From Nitrospinota bacterium (GTDB taxonomy: Bacteria; Nitrospinota; Nitrospinia; UBA9942): a stretch of 15,269 bases of DNA. The stretch spans positions 4,790-20,058 of the forward strand of contig DNJG01000036.1 in assembly GCA_003489165.1 (NCBI GenBank), written 5' to 3'. The notes beneath the pieces were generated by a model that saw only the letters and a program-made list of their open reading frames with translations, had not been told where the DNA came from and did no database searches. Both the position numbers and the translations under genes were made by a program. Of the stretch, positions 5,620 to 13,546 are shown piece after piece; position 1 is the stretch's first letter; the number at the start of each line of letters is the position of its first letter.

Positions 5620-6398
5620 AAAGAGATTTTCTGATTGTGACGAGCTACAGATTTTCTTTTTTTATGGAGATTTTTGGAATAGTAACTACGCTGTTAACCT
5701 TTTATTTTATAGGCAGACTTTTTGAAGGGAGGATAGTGAGTCATCTTGTTCCATACGGAGGGGATTATTTCTCCTATGTCCTGCTCGGACTCACCCTCTC
5801 AAACTATATAGGGACAAGCCTTTCAGGCATTATGGGGCAGATAAACAGTGAGCAGTCAATGGGGACACTTGAGGCGCTCTTTGTTACCCCCACAAAAATA
5901 TGGCATCTGCTCCTTTCAATGAATTTATGGGGTTTTGTTTATAATACTGTTGAGGGTGCTTTTTATATTCTATTTGGAATAATTTTGTTTGGAGTGGATT
6001 TAACAAATATGAATTTTTTATCATCCATGATTATATTTATTTTGACTATCATTACATTCAGCAGTTTAGGGCTGTTATCCTCAGCTTTTATAATTGTATT
6101 TAAAAGGGGAGACCCCATAAGCTGGGTTACTGGAACACTAATGGGTCTTCTGGGCGGGGTATATTTCCCTGTGAGCATCTTCCCGTCATGGCTGAAGGAT
6201 ATTTCACTCTTTCTGCCGGTAACCCATTCCATACAGGCAATGCAATTAGCAGTCTATAAGGGATATTCTCTGACTATGATGCTTCCTCAAATCGGTATCC
6301 TTGTCATTTTCTCGTTAATACTTGTGCCTGCGGGATTTATAAGTTTTAATTATGCGTTAAAGAAGGCAAAGAAGGACGGCAGTCTGATTCAGTATTAA
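5589..6398 (+). CDS. ABC-2 type transporter permease
   Basis: A 269-residue integral membrane protein with about six hydrophobic segments (roughly 24-45, 62-82, 108-135, 142-170, 176-196 and 232-256). The conserved EQSMGTLEALFVTP stretch in the first cytoplasmic loop is the coupling-helix region of ABC-2 permeases. The N-terminus (FFRKAFAFIKRDFL...SYRFSFF) is an amphipathic helix typical of this subgroup. The ATG lies 31 bases before the end of the ATPase gene, so the two are translationally coupled and form a heteromeric exporter with two copies of each subunit. It is unlike the Wzm permeases of O-antigen ABC systems as far as I can judge, so the glycan cluster downstream probably relies on its own flippase instead. 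Confidence 0.9.
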   Translation: MFFRKAFAFIKRDFLIVTSYRFSFFMEIFGIVTTLLTFYFIGRLFEGRIVSHLVPYGGDYFSYVLLGLTLSNYIGTSLSGIMGQINSEQSMGTLEALFVTPTKIWHLLLSMNLWGFVYNTVEGAFYILFGIILFGVDLTNMNFLSSMIIFILTIITFSSLGLLSSAFIIVFKRGDPISWVTGTLMGLLGGVYFPVSIFPSWLKDISLFLPVTHSIQAMQLAVYKGYSLTMMLPQIGILVIFSLILVPAGFISFNYALKKAKKDGSLIQY

Positions 6399-6609
6399 AT
6401 GGATAAGGGAGGTTTTATTGTCTCTGCCACAATTCGTAGCAAAGAATTTTATTATGCTTTTCGCTACCAGAGAGGTGATTATCCCGATCAGTGTGAAGTC
6501 GTTACAAAAACCAGCCGCTACAACAGATGTGGCAGGGAATAAGATTACAGTCTCAAAAATTGTTATAGTATCATACCATCCAAGGAGGGCAGATTAAAAG
6601 CAATAAAGC
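6399..6609 (+). other. Gap between ABC operon and glycan cluster
   Basis: These 211 bases contain the first copy of the direct repeat (6418-6464) and two short open frames. One runs from ATG 6399, directly abutting the permease stop, to 6542 (47 residues). The other runs from TTG 6418, with GGGAGG five bases upstream, to 6597 (59 residues). Neither translation resembles a known family, and they overlap in different frames, so at most one could be real. An AGGAGGG near 6583-6589 is too far from the methyltransferase ATG to serve it. Confidence 0.4.
6418..6464 (+). repeat. Degenerate direct repeat, copy A
   Basis: This 47-base stretch shares about 34-36 of 48 aligned positions with 7322-7369 in the same orientation. 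Conserved blocks are TTGTCTCT at the start, TCGTAGC in the middle and TGCTT-TCGC at the end. The copies lie just outside each end of the methyltransferase gene at 6610-7299. Confidence 0.6.
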
Positions 6610-7299
6610 ATGATTAAAATTCTTAAAGATTGGTTAGAAATCGGAGAAGCCAACAAGTTTCTTAACAAAAAGGGTTTACAAAAGCACTCAACCGAGAAGA
6701 ATTGGGATATGTATCATCTATATACTATCCTTGAACCAATGCCAAGGGAAATAAATCTTATTGACATAGGTTGTGGCAAATTAATGACTCTCAAATTATT
6801 GTATGCAATGGGATTTAAAAATTTATATGGAATAGATTTATCAATAAGTTTAAGAAGCAGATTGAGTCAGGCAACTAGAATGTGGAGGAGACGTTCATTA
6901 AAAGCCACCTTTCATCTTTATAAATATGATATTACAAAAACAAGGTTTTCTGATCAAGCTTTCGATGTAGGAATATGTATATCAGTTTTGGAACATGGAG
7001 TTAATTTAGAAAAATTTCTTGCTGAATCGCATCGTATTCTTAAGAAAGAGGGACTGTTATTTATAACTACTGATTATTGGGAGGAAGATATTAAAGTCAA
7101 TCATGATAACAAGCCTTTTGATCTTCCATGGAAGATTTTCTCTAAAAAAGATATTGAGCAATTTATTAAATTATCATATGACTATGGCTTTTCACTATAT
7201 AAAGATTCATTTATTCCAGAATGTCGAGATCGGTGTGTCTTATGGAACAATCAGGAATATACATTTCTTTGCATGGTTTTAAAAAAGGGAAAAACATGA
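6610..7299 (+). CDS. Class I SAM-dependent methyltransferase
   Basis: A 229-residue Rossmann-fold methyltransferase. Motif I is LIDIGCGKLMTLKLL (about 50-64), the acidic SAM-ribose residue is D76 in YGIDLS, and the post-motif segment is FDVGICISVLEHG (118-130) followed by FLAESHRILKKEGLLFI. The pattern places it in the Methyltransf_11/25 type that methylates small molecules or sugars. Its place before a flippase and among glycosyltransferases suggests methylation of a surface glycan or its precursor, but the acceptor atom cannot be told. An in-frame stop just upstream fixes ATG 6610 as the first possible start, and no good Shine-Dalgarno is seen. The gene is bracketed by two copies of a degenerate repeat, hinting at insertion as a unit. 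Confidence 0.85.
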   Translation: MIKILKDWLEIGEANKFLNKKGLQKHSTEKNWDMYHLYTILEPMPREINLIDIGCGKLMTLKLLYAMGFKNLYGIDLSISLRSRLSQATRMWRRRSLKATFHLYKYDITKTRFSDQAFDVGICISVLEHGVNLEKFLAESHRILKKEGLLFITTDYWEEDIKVNHDNKPFDLPWKIFSKKDIEQFIKLSYDYGFSLYKDSFIPECRDRCVLWNNQEYTFLCMVLKKGKT

Positions 7300-7321
7300 A
7301 AATATAGATTTTCAGGATTTG

Positions 7322-7369
7322 TTGTCTCTATACAAGACTCGTAGCCAAAAACTTTCTTGTGCTTCTCGC
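7322..7369 (+). repeat. Degenerate direct repeat, copy B
   Basis: Second copy of the element described at 6418-6464, with one single-base gap and scattered substitutions. It starts 22 bases after the methyltransferase stop and ends 53 bases before the flippase start. A longer flippase frame from TTG 7357 would run through it, which is a reason to reject that start. Confidence 0.6.
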
Positions 7370-7422
7370 CTGATTATTTATCTCTTAGGATAATAATACA
7401 GTTTTTATTTTGGAGCAATATA

Positions 7423-8895
7423 ATGAACGACGAACAGTATAAAGATAATGTTGCAAAAGTAATAAGAGGGGTTAAGGTTTTATTTGTCCGTCAAATTGCC
7501 ATTCAAAGTATAAGTTTGATTGTTAATATTATTCTTGCACGCCTCTTAATGCCTGAAGATTTTGGGATTTTTGCAATAATAAATTTCTTTATCGCCTTTC
7601 TTGCAATATTTTGTGATAGTGGTCTCGGTGCTTCTCTGGTGCAAAAAAAAGAATCACTTACAGATAACGATATAGCGACAACATTTACCATTCAGTTTGT
7701 TTTATCAGTTGCTTTGACAGTTATAACATTTTTTTTGGCTGAAAATCTTACTATCATTTATAGCTCATTAACATGGAATGAAATTAAGATGATGCAGGTT
7801 TTATCCATTACACTTATTTTTACCTCATTGAGAACAATACCGATGGCTTTGCTGGAGCGTAATCTGGAGTTTGATAAAATAGCCTTTATAGAATTGTGTG
7901 AGGTAATACTTTTTCAAGGATTATGTGTGGTATTTGCTGTATTGGGGTATAAAGTATGGAGTTTTATCTTTGCACTTATTATTAAAAGCTTAACTGGCAG
8001 TGTATTATTATTCTATTTTATCAGGTGGAAACCTCGTTTTGCATTTGATAAAGAAAGTGCAAGGAGACTTTTTGGTTTTGGTATTCCTTATCTTGGAACC
8101 AATATTCTGAGTGTTATTAATGCAGCAGTTACACCATTATTTTTAGGGGCATATGCAGGTGCTGCTTCGGTCGGGTATATTACATGGGCAAGCGGACTTG
8201 CTTTAAAACCTCAACAATTACTCGAAATTGTTGCGCGCGCCACCTTCCCTTTTTATTCAAGAATTCAGGAAAACAAAGAGAATATTAAAAAATCGGTTGA
8301 GAAGACGATATTATTTTTAGGAATGATTATTTTTCCATTCATTGCAATTTGTATCCCTTTCTCAAAAAATATAATACAATTGATTTATACAGAAAAATGG
8401 ATGCCGGGACTGGGTGCATTTATTATATATATATGCTCATTAATTCCCATTTTTATATTGTTAGTGCCAATAAGGGCATTTAGTGCAATGGGATATTCTA
8501 ATCGTATTTTCCTTTGTAGTATTTTTACTACGGGAATATTATGGATTTCATCAATAGTATGCACAATCTATATTGGCAGTATTATCGGCATTCCTCTGTC
8601 ATTTTTTATGGTGAATGTCTTAGGAGCTATTTTGATTTTTATTATTTTTAGAGATGTATTGCGATTTAATGTTTTTAGTAATATAGCCACAAGTTTTTTT
8701 GTTTCTTTGTTAATAGGATGTTTCTGCTCTCTCATAGCAGTTTATATTAACACCATTATTTCGCTTGTTATGGCAATCATAGGAGTGGGCTTCATTTATT
8801 TTTTGATTATGTATAAAATAAAAGGCGATGATATGAAATTTTTATTTTCCAATATTGTCAAGACAAAAGGCTTGCACTATAAAATATCTGAATAA
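7423..8895 (+). CDS. Wzx-like oligosaccharide flippase (MOP superfamily, polysaccharide_synt type)
   Basis: A 490-residue polytopic membrane protein. The start region GVKVLFVRQIAIQS...ILARLLMPEDFGIFAIINFF is the classical N-terminus of WzxC-type flippases, with LLxPEDFG following the first helix. Further marks are DSGLGASLVQKK, RTIPMALLERNLEFDKIA and the FGIPYLGTNIL helix. About 12-14 transmembrane helices fill the rest. The role is moving a lipid-linked oligosaccharide across the inner membrane for surface glycan assembly. The start at 7423 is supported by GGAGC seven to eight bases upstream; an upstream TTG would add 22 residues from repeat sequence. No Wzy polymerase or ligase is present in this window, so those would lie beyond it. 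The length is normal for the family. Confidence 0.9.
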   Translation: MNDEQYKDNVAKVIRGVKVLFVRQIAIQSISLIVNIILARLLMPEDFGIFAIINFFIAFLAIFCDSGLGASLVQKKESLTDNDIATTFTIQFVLSVALTVITFFLAENLTIIYSSLTWNEIKMMQVLSITLIFTSLRTIPMALLERNLEFDKIAFIELCEVILFQGLCVVFAVLGYKVWSFIFALIIKSLTGSVLLFYFIRWKPRFAFDKESARRLFGFGIPYLGTNILSVINAAVTPLFLGAYAGAASVGYITWASGLALKPQQLLEIVARATFPFYSRIQENKENIKKSVEKTILFLGMIIFPFIAICIPFSKNIIQLIYTEKWMPGLGAFIIYICSLIPIFILLVPIRAFSAMGYSNRIFLCSIFTTGILWISSIVCTIYIGSIIGIPLSFFMVNVLGAILIFIIFRDVLRFNVFSNIATSFFVSLLIGCFCSLIAVYINTIISLVMAIIGVGFIYFLIMYKIKGDDMKFLFSNIVKTKGLHYKISE

Positions 8896-8910
8896 AGGAT
8901 TATAAAAAAT

Positions 8911-9648
8911 ATGGAAGAAATAGTTGCTCTGGATTTTACAGGAGAACGGTTAGTTATTGGCAAGGCTGATAGAAATACAGAACTGCAGCATATTCAAAGA
9001 TATTATTTTGCAAAAAATCTTACGAAGGATAAGACGGTATTGGATGTAGGATGTGGAAGCGGGTATGGGACAGCAATACTCGATAAATCCGCAAAAAGTA
9101 TCGTTGGCATTGATATATCTTTTAAAACGGTGCTTTTTAGTTATCAGCAAGTCAAACATACAAGAGGGAAAAGAAAATTATTTTTTGTATGTGCTGATGC
9201 GCGAAATTTACCATTTAAGGAAAATATTTTTGAGGTTATTACTGCCTTTGAGGTTATCGAACATATTGAGCAGTATAATACTTTTTTATTGGAATTAAAA
9301 AGGGTATCACAGGGTATAAGTCTCATTTCCACTCCTAATAGTCGGTTAACCTTAAAAAATAGTGAGGTCCCTTTGAACGTTTTTCATAAATTTGAATGGA
9401 CATTTGAAGAATTTCAAAATGTTATCCAAAGGCATTTTTCTTTATTTGATATAATAGGCCAGTCTGGGAGAGGGTATTTTGATATACATAAAGAGGTGCG
9501 AGATGAGGATTTATTTTTTATGGCAATATGCGGGGGACGATTGGAGAAAGAATATTCTGAGGGATTATTTTTATGGTTATACATACATACATATTATTCT
9601 ATGTTTTACTGGCGTAACAAAATGCGTATTCGTAATTTGTTAAAATAA
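8911..9648 (+). CDS. Class I SAM-dependent methyltransferase
   Basis: A 245-residue methyltransferase. The N-terminus LDFTGERLVIGKAD...HIQRYYFA matches a subgroup common in polysaccharide clusters that begins with a TGERxxxG stretch before the fold. Motif I is VLDVGCGSGYG (43-53), the acidic residue is D68 in GIDIS, and FEVIEHIEQY (113-122) is the post-II region, followed by LISTPNS. It probably methylates a sugar or a lipid-linked glycan. AAAGGA about 11 bases before the ATG serves as ribosome binding site. The gene follows the flippase by 15 bases and ends in the same frame as, and 18 bases before, the fusion gene, so they are surely one transcript. No sequence feature tells O- from N-methylation. 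Confidence 0.87.
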   Translation: MEEIVALDFTGERLVIGKADRNTELQHIQRYYFAKNLTKDKTVLDVGCGSGYGTAILDKSAKSIVGIDISFKTVLFSYQQVKHTRGKRKLFFVCADARNLPFKENIFEVITAFEVIEHIEQYNTFLLELKRVSQGISLISTPNSRLTLKNSEVPLNVFHKFEWTFEEFQNVIQRHFSLFDIIGQSGRGYFDIHKEVRDEDLFFMAICGGRLEKEYSEGLFLWLYIHTYYSMFYWRNKMRIRNLLK

Positions 9649-9666
9649 AGGGAGCGTAAGATTATA

Positions 9667-11697
9667 TTGGAATTGGAAAAGAAATTAATTTATTTCCCTC
9701 AGGTAGATATAATCATTGTTATCTATAATAGCGAGCAATATCTCAAGGGATTGTTAGAAGGACTCAACGCACTTTCATATCCTAACGATAAATACAGGGT
9801 AATCTTTGTGGATAATAGCTCTCAGGACGCATCGCTAAATATAATAGAGAATTTTGAGAAAAGATTTTCATATACTATCATAAGGAATAATGAAAATTAT
9901 GGATTTGCAAAGGCTAACAATATAGGCATTAAAAATTCTAATGCACCCTTTATTGCACTTCTTAACGCTGATACTGTCCCTTATAAAGAATGGTTATCTG
10001 TTTTAGCAATTAAGATGTTACATGATGAAAAAATCGGGATATGTGAATCCAAACAGGTGCCATTAGAACTTGATAAATATTACGATGCAAATACCTTTGA
10101 AACATCATGGTGTTCCGGAGGTGGCTGTTTGATACGAAAATCTGCCCTTGATGGTGTTGGATTATTTGACGAAAATTATTTTATGTATTATGAGGATGTA
10201 GATTTGTCCTGGCGTATGTGGCTTCATGGATGGAAATGTATATATGTGCCTGATTCTGTATATACGCATTTTGGTTCAGGTAGAGAAATAAATAAAGAAA
10301 ACATATCTCCGCTTCTACAATTCTATTTTACAAGAAATTCATTATTGATTACCTATATATATGGTGCATTGTTTGATGTTATTTTATTAGTGATAACGCT
10401 AATAAGTAATTTTATATATCAATGCGCCAAACAAAAAAGACTTCAACCATTATACCTGTTTGTTAAGATATGGCTGAGTTTTTTCAGATTAATCTTTCCT
10501 GCCATTAAAAAAAGATCCTCTATCAAAGGGCTTCCTTATAATCAATGGGTGGATGTCAAGAAAAAAGAATGTGGATACAAAAAAGGCAGGTATTATGTCG
10601 GAAAGGAAGCTCCTGATTATAGTGTACCCATTAGTGCTATCTATAAAGCATTTTTAGCACTTATCACAAGAAAACGCTCCATAGGTCAGATTGTCAATTA
10701 TTGGCTGTATAAACGGTCTAAATTTGATAGTGAAACTGTAAATTATAAACCGATACGGTTAGGCATTTTTGCATCCTTTAACTGCAATTTAAGTTGTGAT
10801 ATGTGCTTGACCCATTCTAAAAAAATAAAAAATAATCCATACAAATATCAAGGTTCAAAGGAAATGGATTTTGAGACATTTAAGAAAATTATAAAAAAAT
10901 TTCCTCATACTACCTTATTGTCTTTTATTGGCAATGGAGAGCCTCTTTTGTGTAAAGATTTATTTAAGATGATGGAGTATGGTCATAGGCATAAAATGAG
11001 CATTTCCCTTTTTACCAACGGTGTATTAATAGATAAATTTGCAGAAAAGATTGTTTCATCACCTATTGATGAGATTAATATCAGTGTTAATGCCCATAAT
11101 AGAAAAAATTATTCTAAAATTACAGGAATATCGGAATTGACTTTTGATAAAATAGTCAATAATGTTGAATCCCTTGTAAAAGAAAGGAATATAAAAAAAC
11201 TAAAATTAACCATATCGCTTTCTTTCATTATTACACATAATAACTATAAAGAAATACCAGAAATTATACAATTTTCTGAAAATTTAGGAGTTGATTGCAT
11301 AAGCTTGAATAACATTATACCCAGTGATGTCCCCGGGTTAAAAAAAGAAGAAGCTGCCTTGAATAATCGTACTGAAATTATTGATTATTTAAAAAATCTC
11401 AAAGTACAATCCGGGAAAATGAGGGTTACTTTGCCAAATTTGCTTGATGGCAATTTAAATAACCGGTTGTGTCGTGATTTTTATACGAGTATGAGTATTG
11501 ATGGTGATGGTAATATTGGCGGCTGTGAGCGAATAATGCTGAATACTACAAATAACGGCAAATTCTGGGATAAAGATGTTTTTAATAATGAGCATTTTAG
11601 AGAGTTACGAAGGATATTTACACAAAACACGATGTCATTACCTGATGCATGTCAATACTGTTATAATAATACAACATTAGTGGGAGGAGAGTTATAA
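9667..11697 (+). CDS. GT2 glycosyltransferase fused to radical SAM/twitch domain
   Basis: A single uninterrupted 676-residue frame. Residues about 12-235 are a GT2 of the rhamnosyltransferase-like group: VDIIIVIYNSEQYL, VDNSSQDAS, the NAD motif at 100-102 and FMYYEDVDLSWRMW (172-185). Hydrophobic segments follow at about 228-250 and 263-280. Residues about 362-676 are radical SAM: C373, C377, C380 in CNLSCDMC, then GNGEP (422-426), LFTNGV and a C-terminal set C602, C620, C662, C665 (CX17C...CX2C) that fits one auxiliary [4Fe-4S] cluster, a twitch domain. It would transfer a sugar at the inner membrane and perform radical chemistry, possibly oxidation or epimerisation, on the same or a linked sugar; that coupling is inference. 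The start is non-ATG: TTG 9667 or 9673, because a stop at 9646 precedes it and the first internal ATG is too late. Confidence 0.88.
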   Translation: MELEKKLIYFPQVDIIIVIYNSEQYLKGLLEGLNALSYPNDKYRVIFVDNSSQDASLNIIENFEKRFSYTIIRNNENYGFAKANNIGIKNSNAPFIALLNADTVPYKEWLSVLAIKMLHDEKIGICESKQVPLELDKYYDANTFETSWCSGGGCLIRKSALDGVGLFDENYFMYYEDVDLSWRMWLHGWKCIYVPDSVYTHFGSGREINKENISPLLQFYFTRNSLLITYIYGALFDVILLVITLISNFIYQCAKQKRLQPLYLFVKIWLSFFRLIFPAIKKRSSIKGLPYNQWVDVKKKECGYKKGRYYVGKEAPDYSVPISAIYKAFLALITRKRSIGQIVNYWLYKRSKFDSETVNYKPIRLGIFASFNCNLSCDMCLTHSKKIKNNPYKYQGSKEMDFETFKKIIKKFPHTTLLSFIGNGEPLLCKDLFKMMEYGHRHKMSISLFTNGVLIDKFAEKIVSSPIDEINISVNAHNRKNYSKITGISELTFDKIVNNVESLVKERNIKKLKLTISLSFIITHNNYKEIPEIIQFSENLGVDCISLNNIIPSDVPGLKKEEAALNNRTEIIDYLKNLKVQSGKMRVTLPNLLDGNLNNRLCRDFYTSMSIDGDGNIGGCERIMLNTTNNGKFWDKDVFNNEHFRELRRIFTQNTMSLPDACQYCYNNTTLVGGEL

Positions 11698-11726
11698 GTT
11701 ACTGAATGTGGACTTATTGATTAGTA

Positions 11727-12710
11727 ATGAAAATTAGTATAGTTATTCCTACACATAATAGAGAAGAAAAATTAAAAATATTGTTGAAATCTTTAGATGC
11801 ACAAAAGACAAGCGTAGATTTTGAGATGGTGGTAGTTATAGATAATCTTACCGAGACTTTATCATCAGATTTTTTAAAGAGCTTCTCTCGTCCAATCCAT
11901 ACTATTAATATTGAAAATAGCGGTCCCGGCATTGCAAGAAATAAGGGGGCTGAAATTGCAGCAGGAGAAATTATAGCATTTATAGATGATGATTGTTTGC
12001 CTGTAGGGAATTGGATTGAAGAAATATATCAATTTTTAGAAAAACATCCGGAAGTTGAGATTTTACATGGTTCTATTGTGAGTCAATTGGCAAGTATGCC
12101 TCCCTTTATCCATTCCTTTCAATTCACGGATGAGCCAAAAACAACAAATTTAATTATAAAGAAAGATTTTTTTATACGAAGCGGTGGTTTTGACCCTGTT
12201 CTTAGTTATTGGTCTGAAGAAAAGGAATTTTTTGAGCGTGCCAGAAAACATAAGGCAGTCATTGGATATTCAGAAGATATCAAGATTGAGCATCCTCCAG
12301 CAGTAAGGAGATTTAATTTATTTCAAAGTTTTATTTCCATTAAAGAATGGGTGTTGAATGACTATGTTATTCAAAAACATCCTCAGATTTATCATAAGAA
12401 AAGATTTAGAAAAATATGTTTGCAAGCAATACCAAAAGTATTAATAATTCTTGCTATTTTGTTCATACCGATAGATTTTATCTTACGATTAGTTGTAATA
12501 GAAGTGATTTTCTTTTTGGTTAGTTTTATTAAGACAATGGCGATAGTAAATAAATCATCTAAAATTGCTTTGAATGTACCATTTATTGATATACTTCAAT
12601 ATTCTTTGGTAGGATGGCTGAGTAATTTCATAAGTATTATAACTTTCATTCTTTCAAAAATTCATAAAAAACCACTGATATCTAATGAAAAGGGTATATT
12701 TAGAAGATAG
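11727..12710 (+). CDS. GT2 family glycosyltransferase
   Basis: A 327-residue GT-A fold glycosyltransferase. ISIVIPTHNREEKL opens the nucleotide-binding part, SGPGIARNKGAEIA is the conserved helix near 65-78, and FIDDDC (85-90) is the DXD metal and nucleotide-sugar motif. The GGFDPVLSYWSEEKEFFERA segment (153-172) carries the catalytic-base region. Residues about 237-275, and weakly 293-310, are hydrophobic and probably anchor it in the inner membrane facing the cytoplasm. It would add one sugar to the growing lipid-linked chain. The gene follows the fusion gene by 29 bases with no evident Shine-Dalgarno, and its end overlaps the next methyltransferase by 26 bases. The donor sugar cannot be read from sequence. 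Confidence 0.9.
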   Translation: MKISIVIPTHNREEKLKILLKSLDAQKTSVDFEMVVVIDNLTETLSSDFLKSFSRPIHTINIENSGPGIARNKGAEIAAGEIIAFIDDDCLPVGNWIEEIYQFLEKHPEVEILHGSIVSQLASMPPFIHSFQFTDEPKTTNLIIKKDFFIRSGGFDPVLSYWSEEKEFFERARKHKAVIGYSEDIKIEHPPAVRRFNLFQSFISIKEWVLNDYVIQKHPQIYHKKRFRKICLQAIPKVLIILAILFIPIDFILRLVVIEVIFFLVSFIKTMAIVNKSSKIALNVPFIDILQYSLVGWLSNFISIITFILSKIHKKPLISNEKGIFRR

Positions 12711-13485
12711 TTGGCCTGAAAGCTGGAAATACTCTTATAAATATGACCTGCTGGAAGTATATGGGGATACCAGTAATATAGGGTATACTTATGCCTATAT
12801 AAATCGTAAGAAACAGGTACTTCAATTATTACAATCTGTTGTGCCTACAGGTGCAAAGATCCTTGATGTTGCTGCTGCACAGGGTAATTTTTCTCTTGCA
12901 ATGGCAGAAAAGGGATATAAGGTAACATGGAATGATTTAAGAGAGGATTTGGCTGGATATGTAAAACTGAAATGCGAATTTGATGATATTATTTATGCAT
13001 CGGGCAATATTGTTGACCTGAAATTTAAAGAACCTTTTGATTGTGTATTGATTGCTGAAATTATTGAGCATGTTGCCCATCCTGACGAATTTCTCAAAAA
13101 TATAGCAAATTTAGTAAAACCGGGAGGTTATATCATCATGACCACACCAAATGGTGAATATATACGCAATAATCTACCAAGATTCTCTAAGTGTATAAAC
13201 CCCGGCATATATGAAGACTTACAGTTTAAACCAGATTCAGATGGACATATTTTCCTGCTCTATTGCGACGAGATATGCACGATAGCCAGCGAGGCAAAAT
13301 TGGTAATTCGTAAAATACGCTATTTCACTAATCCTTTAACTAATGGGCATATGAAGACAGGGTTATTATTGAAAATTATACCTAAATTTATTGTTGACCT
13401 TCTTGAATCATTTACCCAACTTTTGCCGCAGATATTACAGAGAAAGATTCATACTCATATGATAGTCCTCTTTGAAAGGCATTAA
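12685..13485 (+). CDS. Class I SAM-dependent methyltransferase with variant motif I
   Basis: A 266-residue methyltransferase, third of the cluster. Motif I reads ILDVAAAQGNFS (59-70), where most relatives have DVGCGxG; the fold is otherwise clear: WNDLRED (82-88) with an acidic residue in the SAM-ribose position, LIAEIIEHVAHPDEFL (122-137) and LVKPGGYIIMTTPNGEY. The DVAAAQGN variant keeps the essential Asp and the final Gly and is known from other glycan-cluster methyltransferases, from memory, so activity is expected. ATG 12685 lies inside the end of the GT2 gene, implying coupled translation. The role is probably methylation of a glycan sugar, perhaps terminating the chain. The amphipathic C-terminus (LLLKIIPKFIVDLLESF) may touch the membrane. 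Confidence 0.86.
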   Translation: MKRVYLEDSWPESWKYSYKYDLLEVYGDTSNIGYTYAYINRKKQVLQLLQSVVPTGAKILDVAAAQGNFSLAMAEKGYKVTWNDLREDLAGYVKLKCEFDDIIYASGNIVDLKFKEPFDCVLIAEIIEHVAHPDEFLKNIANLVKPGGYIIMTTPNGEYIRNNLPRFSKCINPGIYEDLQFKPDSDGHIFLLYCDEICTIASEAKLVIRKIRYFTNPLTNGHMKTGLLLKIIPKFIVDLLESFTQLLPQILQRKIHTHMIVLFERH

Positions 13486-13546
13486 TGTCAAATGTTAGAA
13501 CGAAACAAAAGAGGTTTTATAAATATTCTACGATGATGAAAAAAAC

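Noticed and set aside
6399..6597. Short frames from ATG 6399 (47 codons) and TTG 6418 (59 codons) as real genes.
   Set aside because: They overlap in different frames, contain the direct repeat and resemble no family.
7635..7740. Runs of eight A or T within genes (for example in the flippase, at 5129-5136 and near 14036-14043) as possible phase-variation switches.
   Set aside because: Frames are intact, and runs of this length are expected in Lys/Phe codons of AT-rich DNA.
9578..9602. ATAC tandem repeat as a microsatellite locus.
   Set aside because: Only about three units, fully inside the methyltransferase coding sequence and maintaining its frame.
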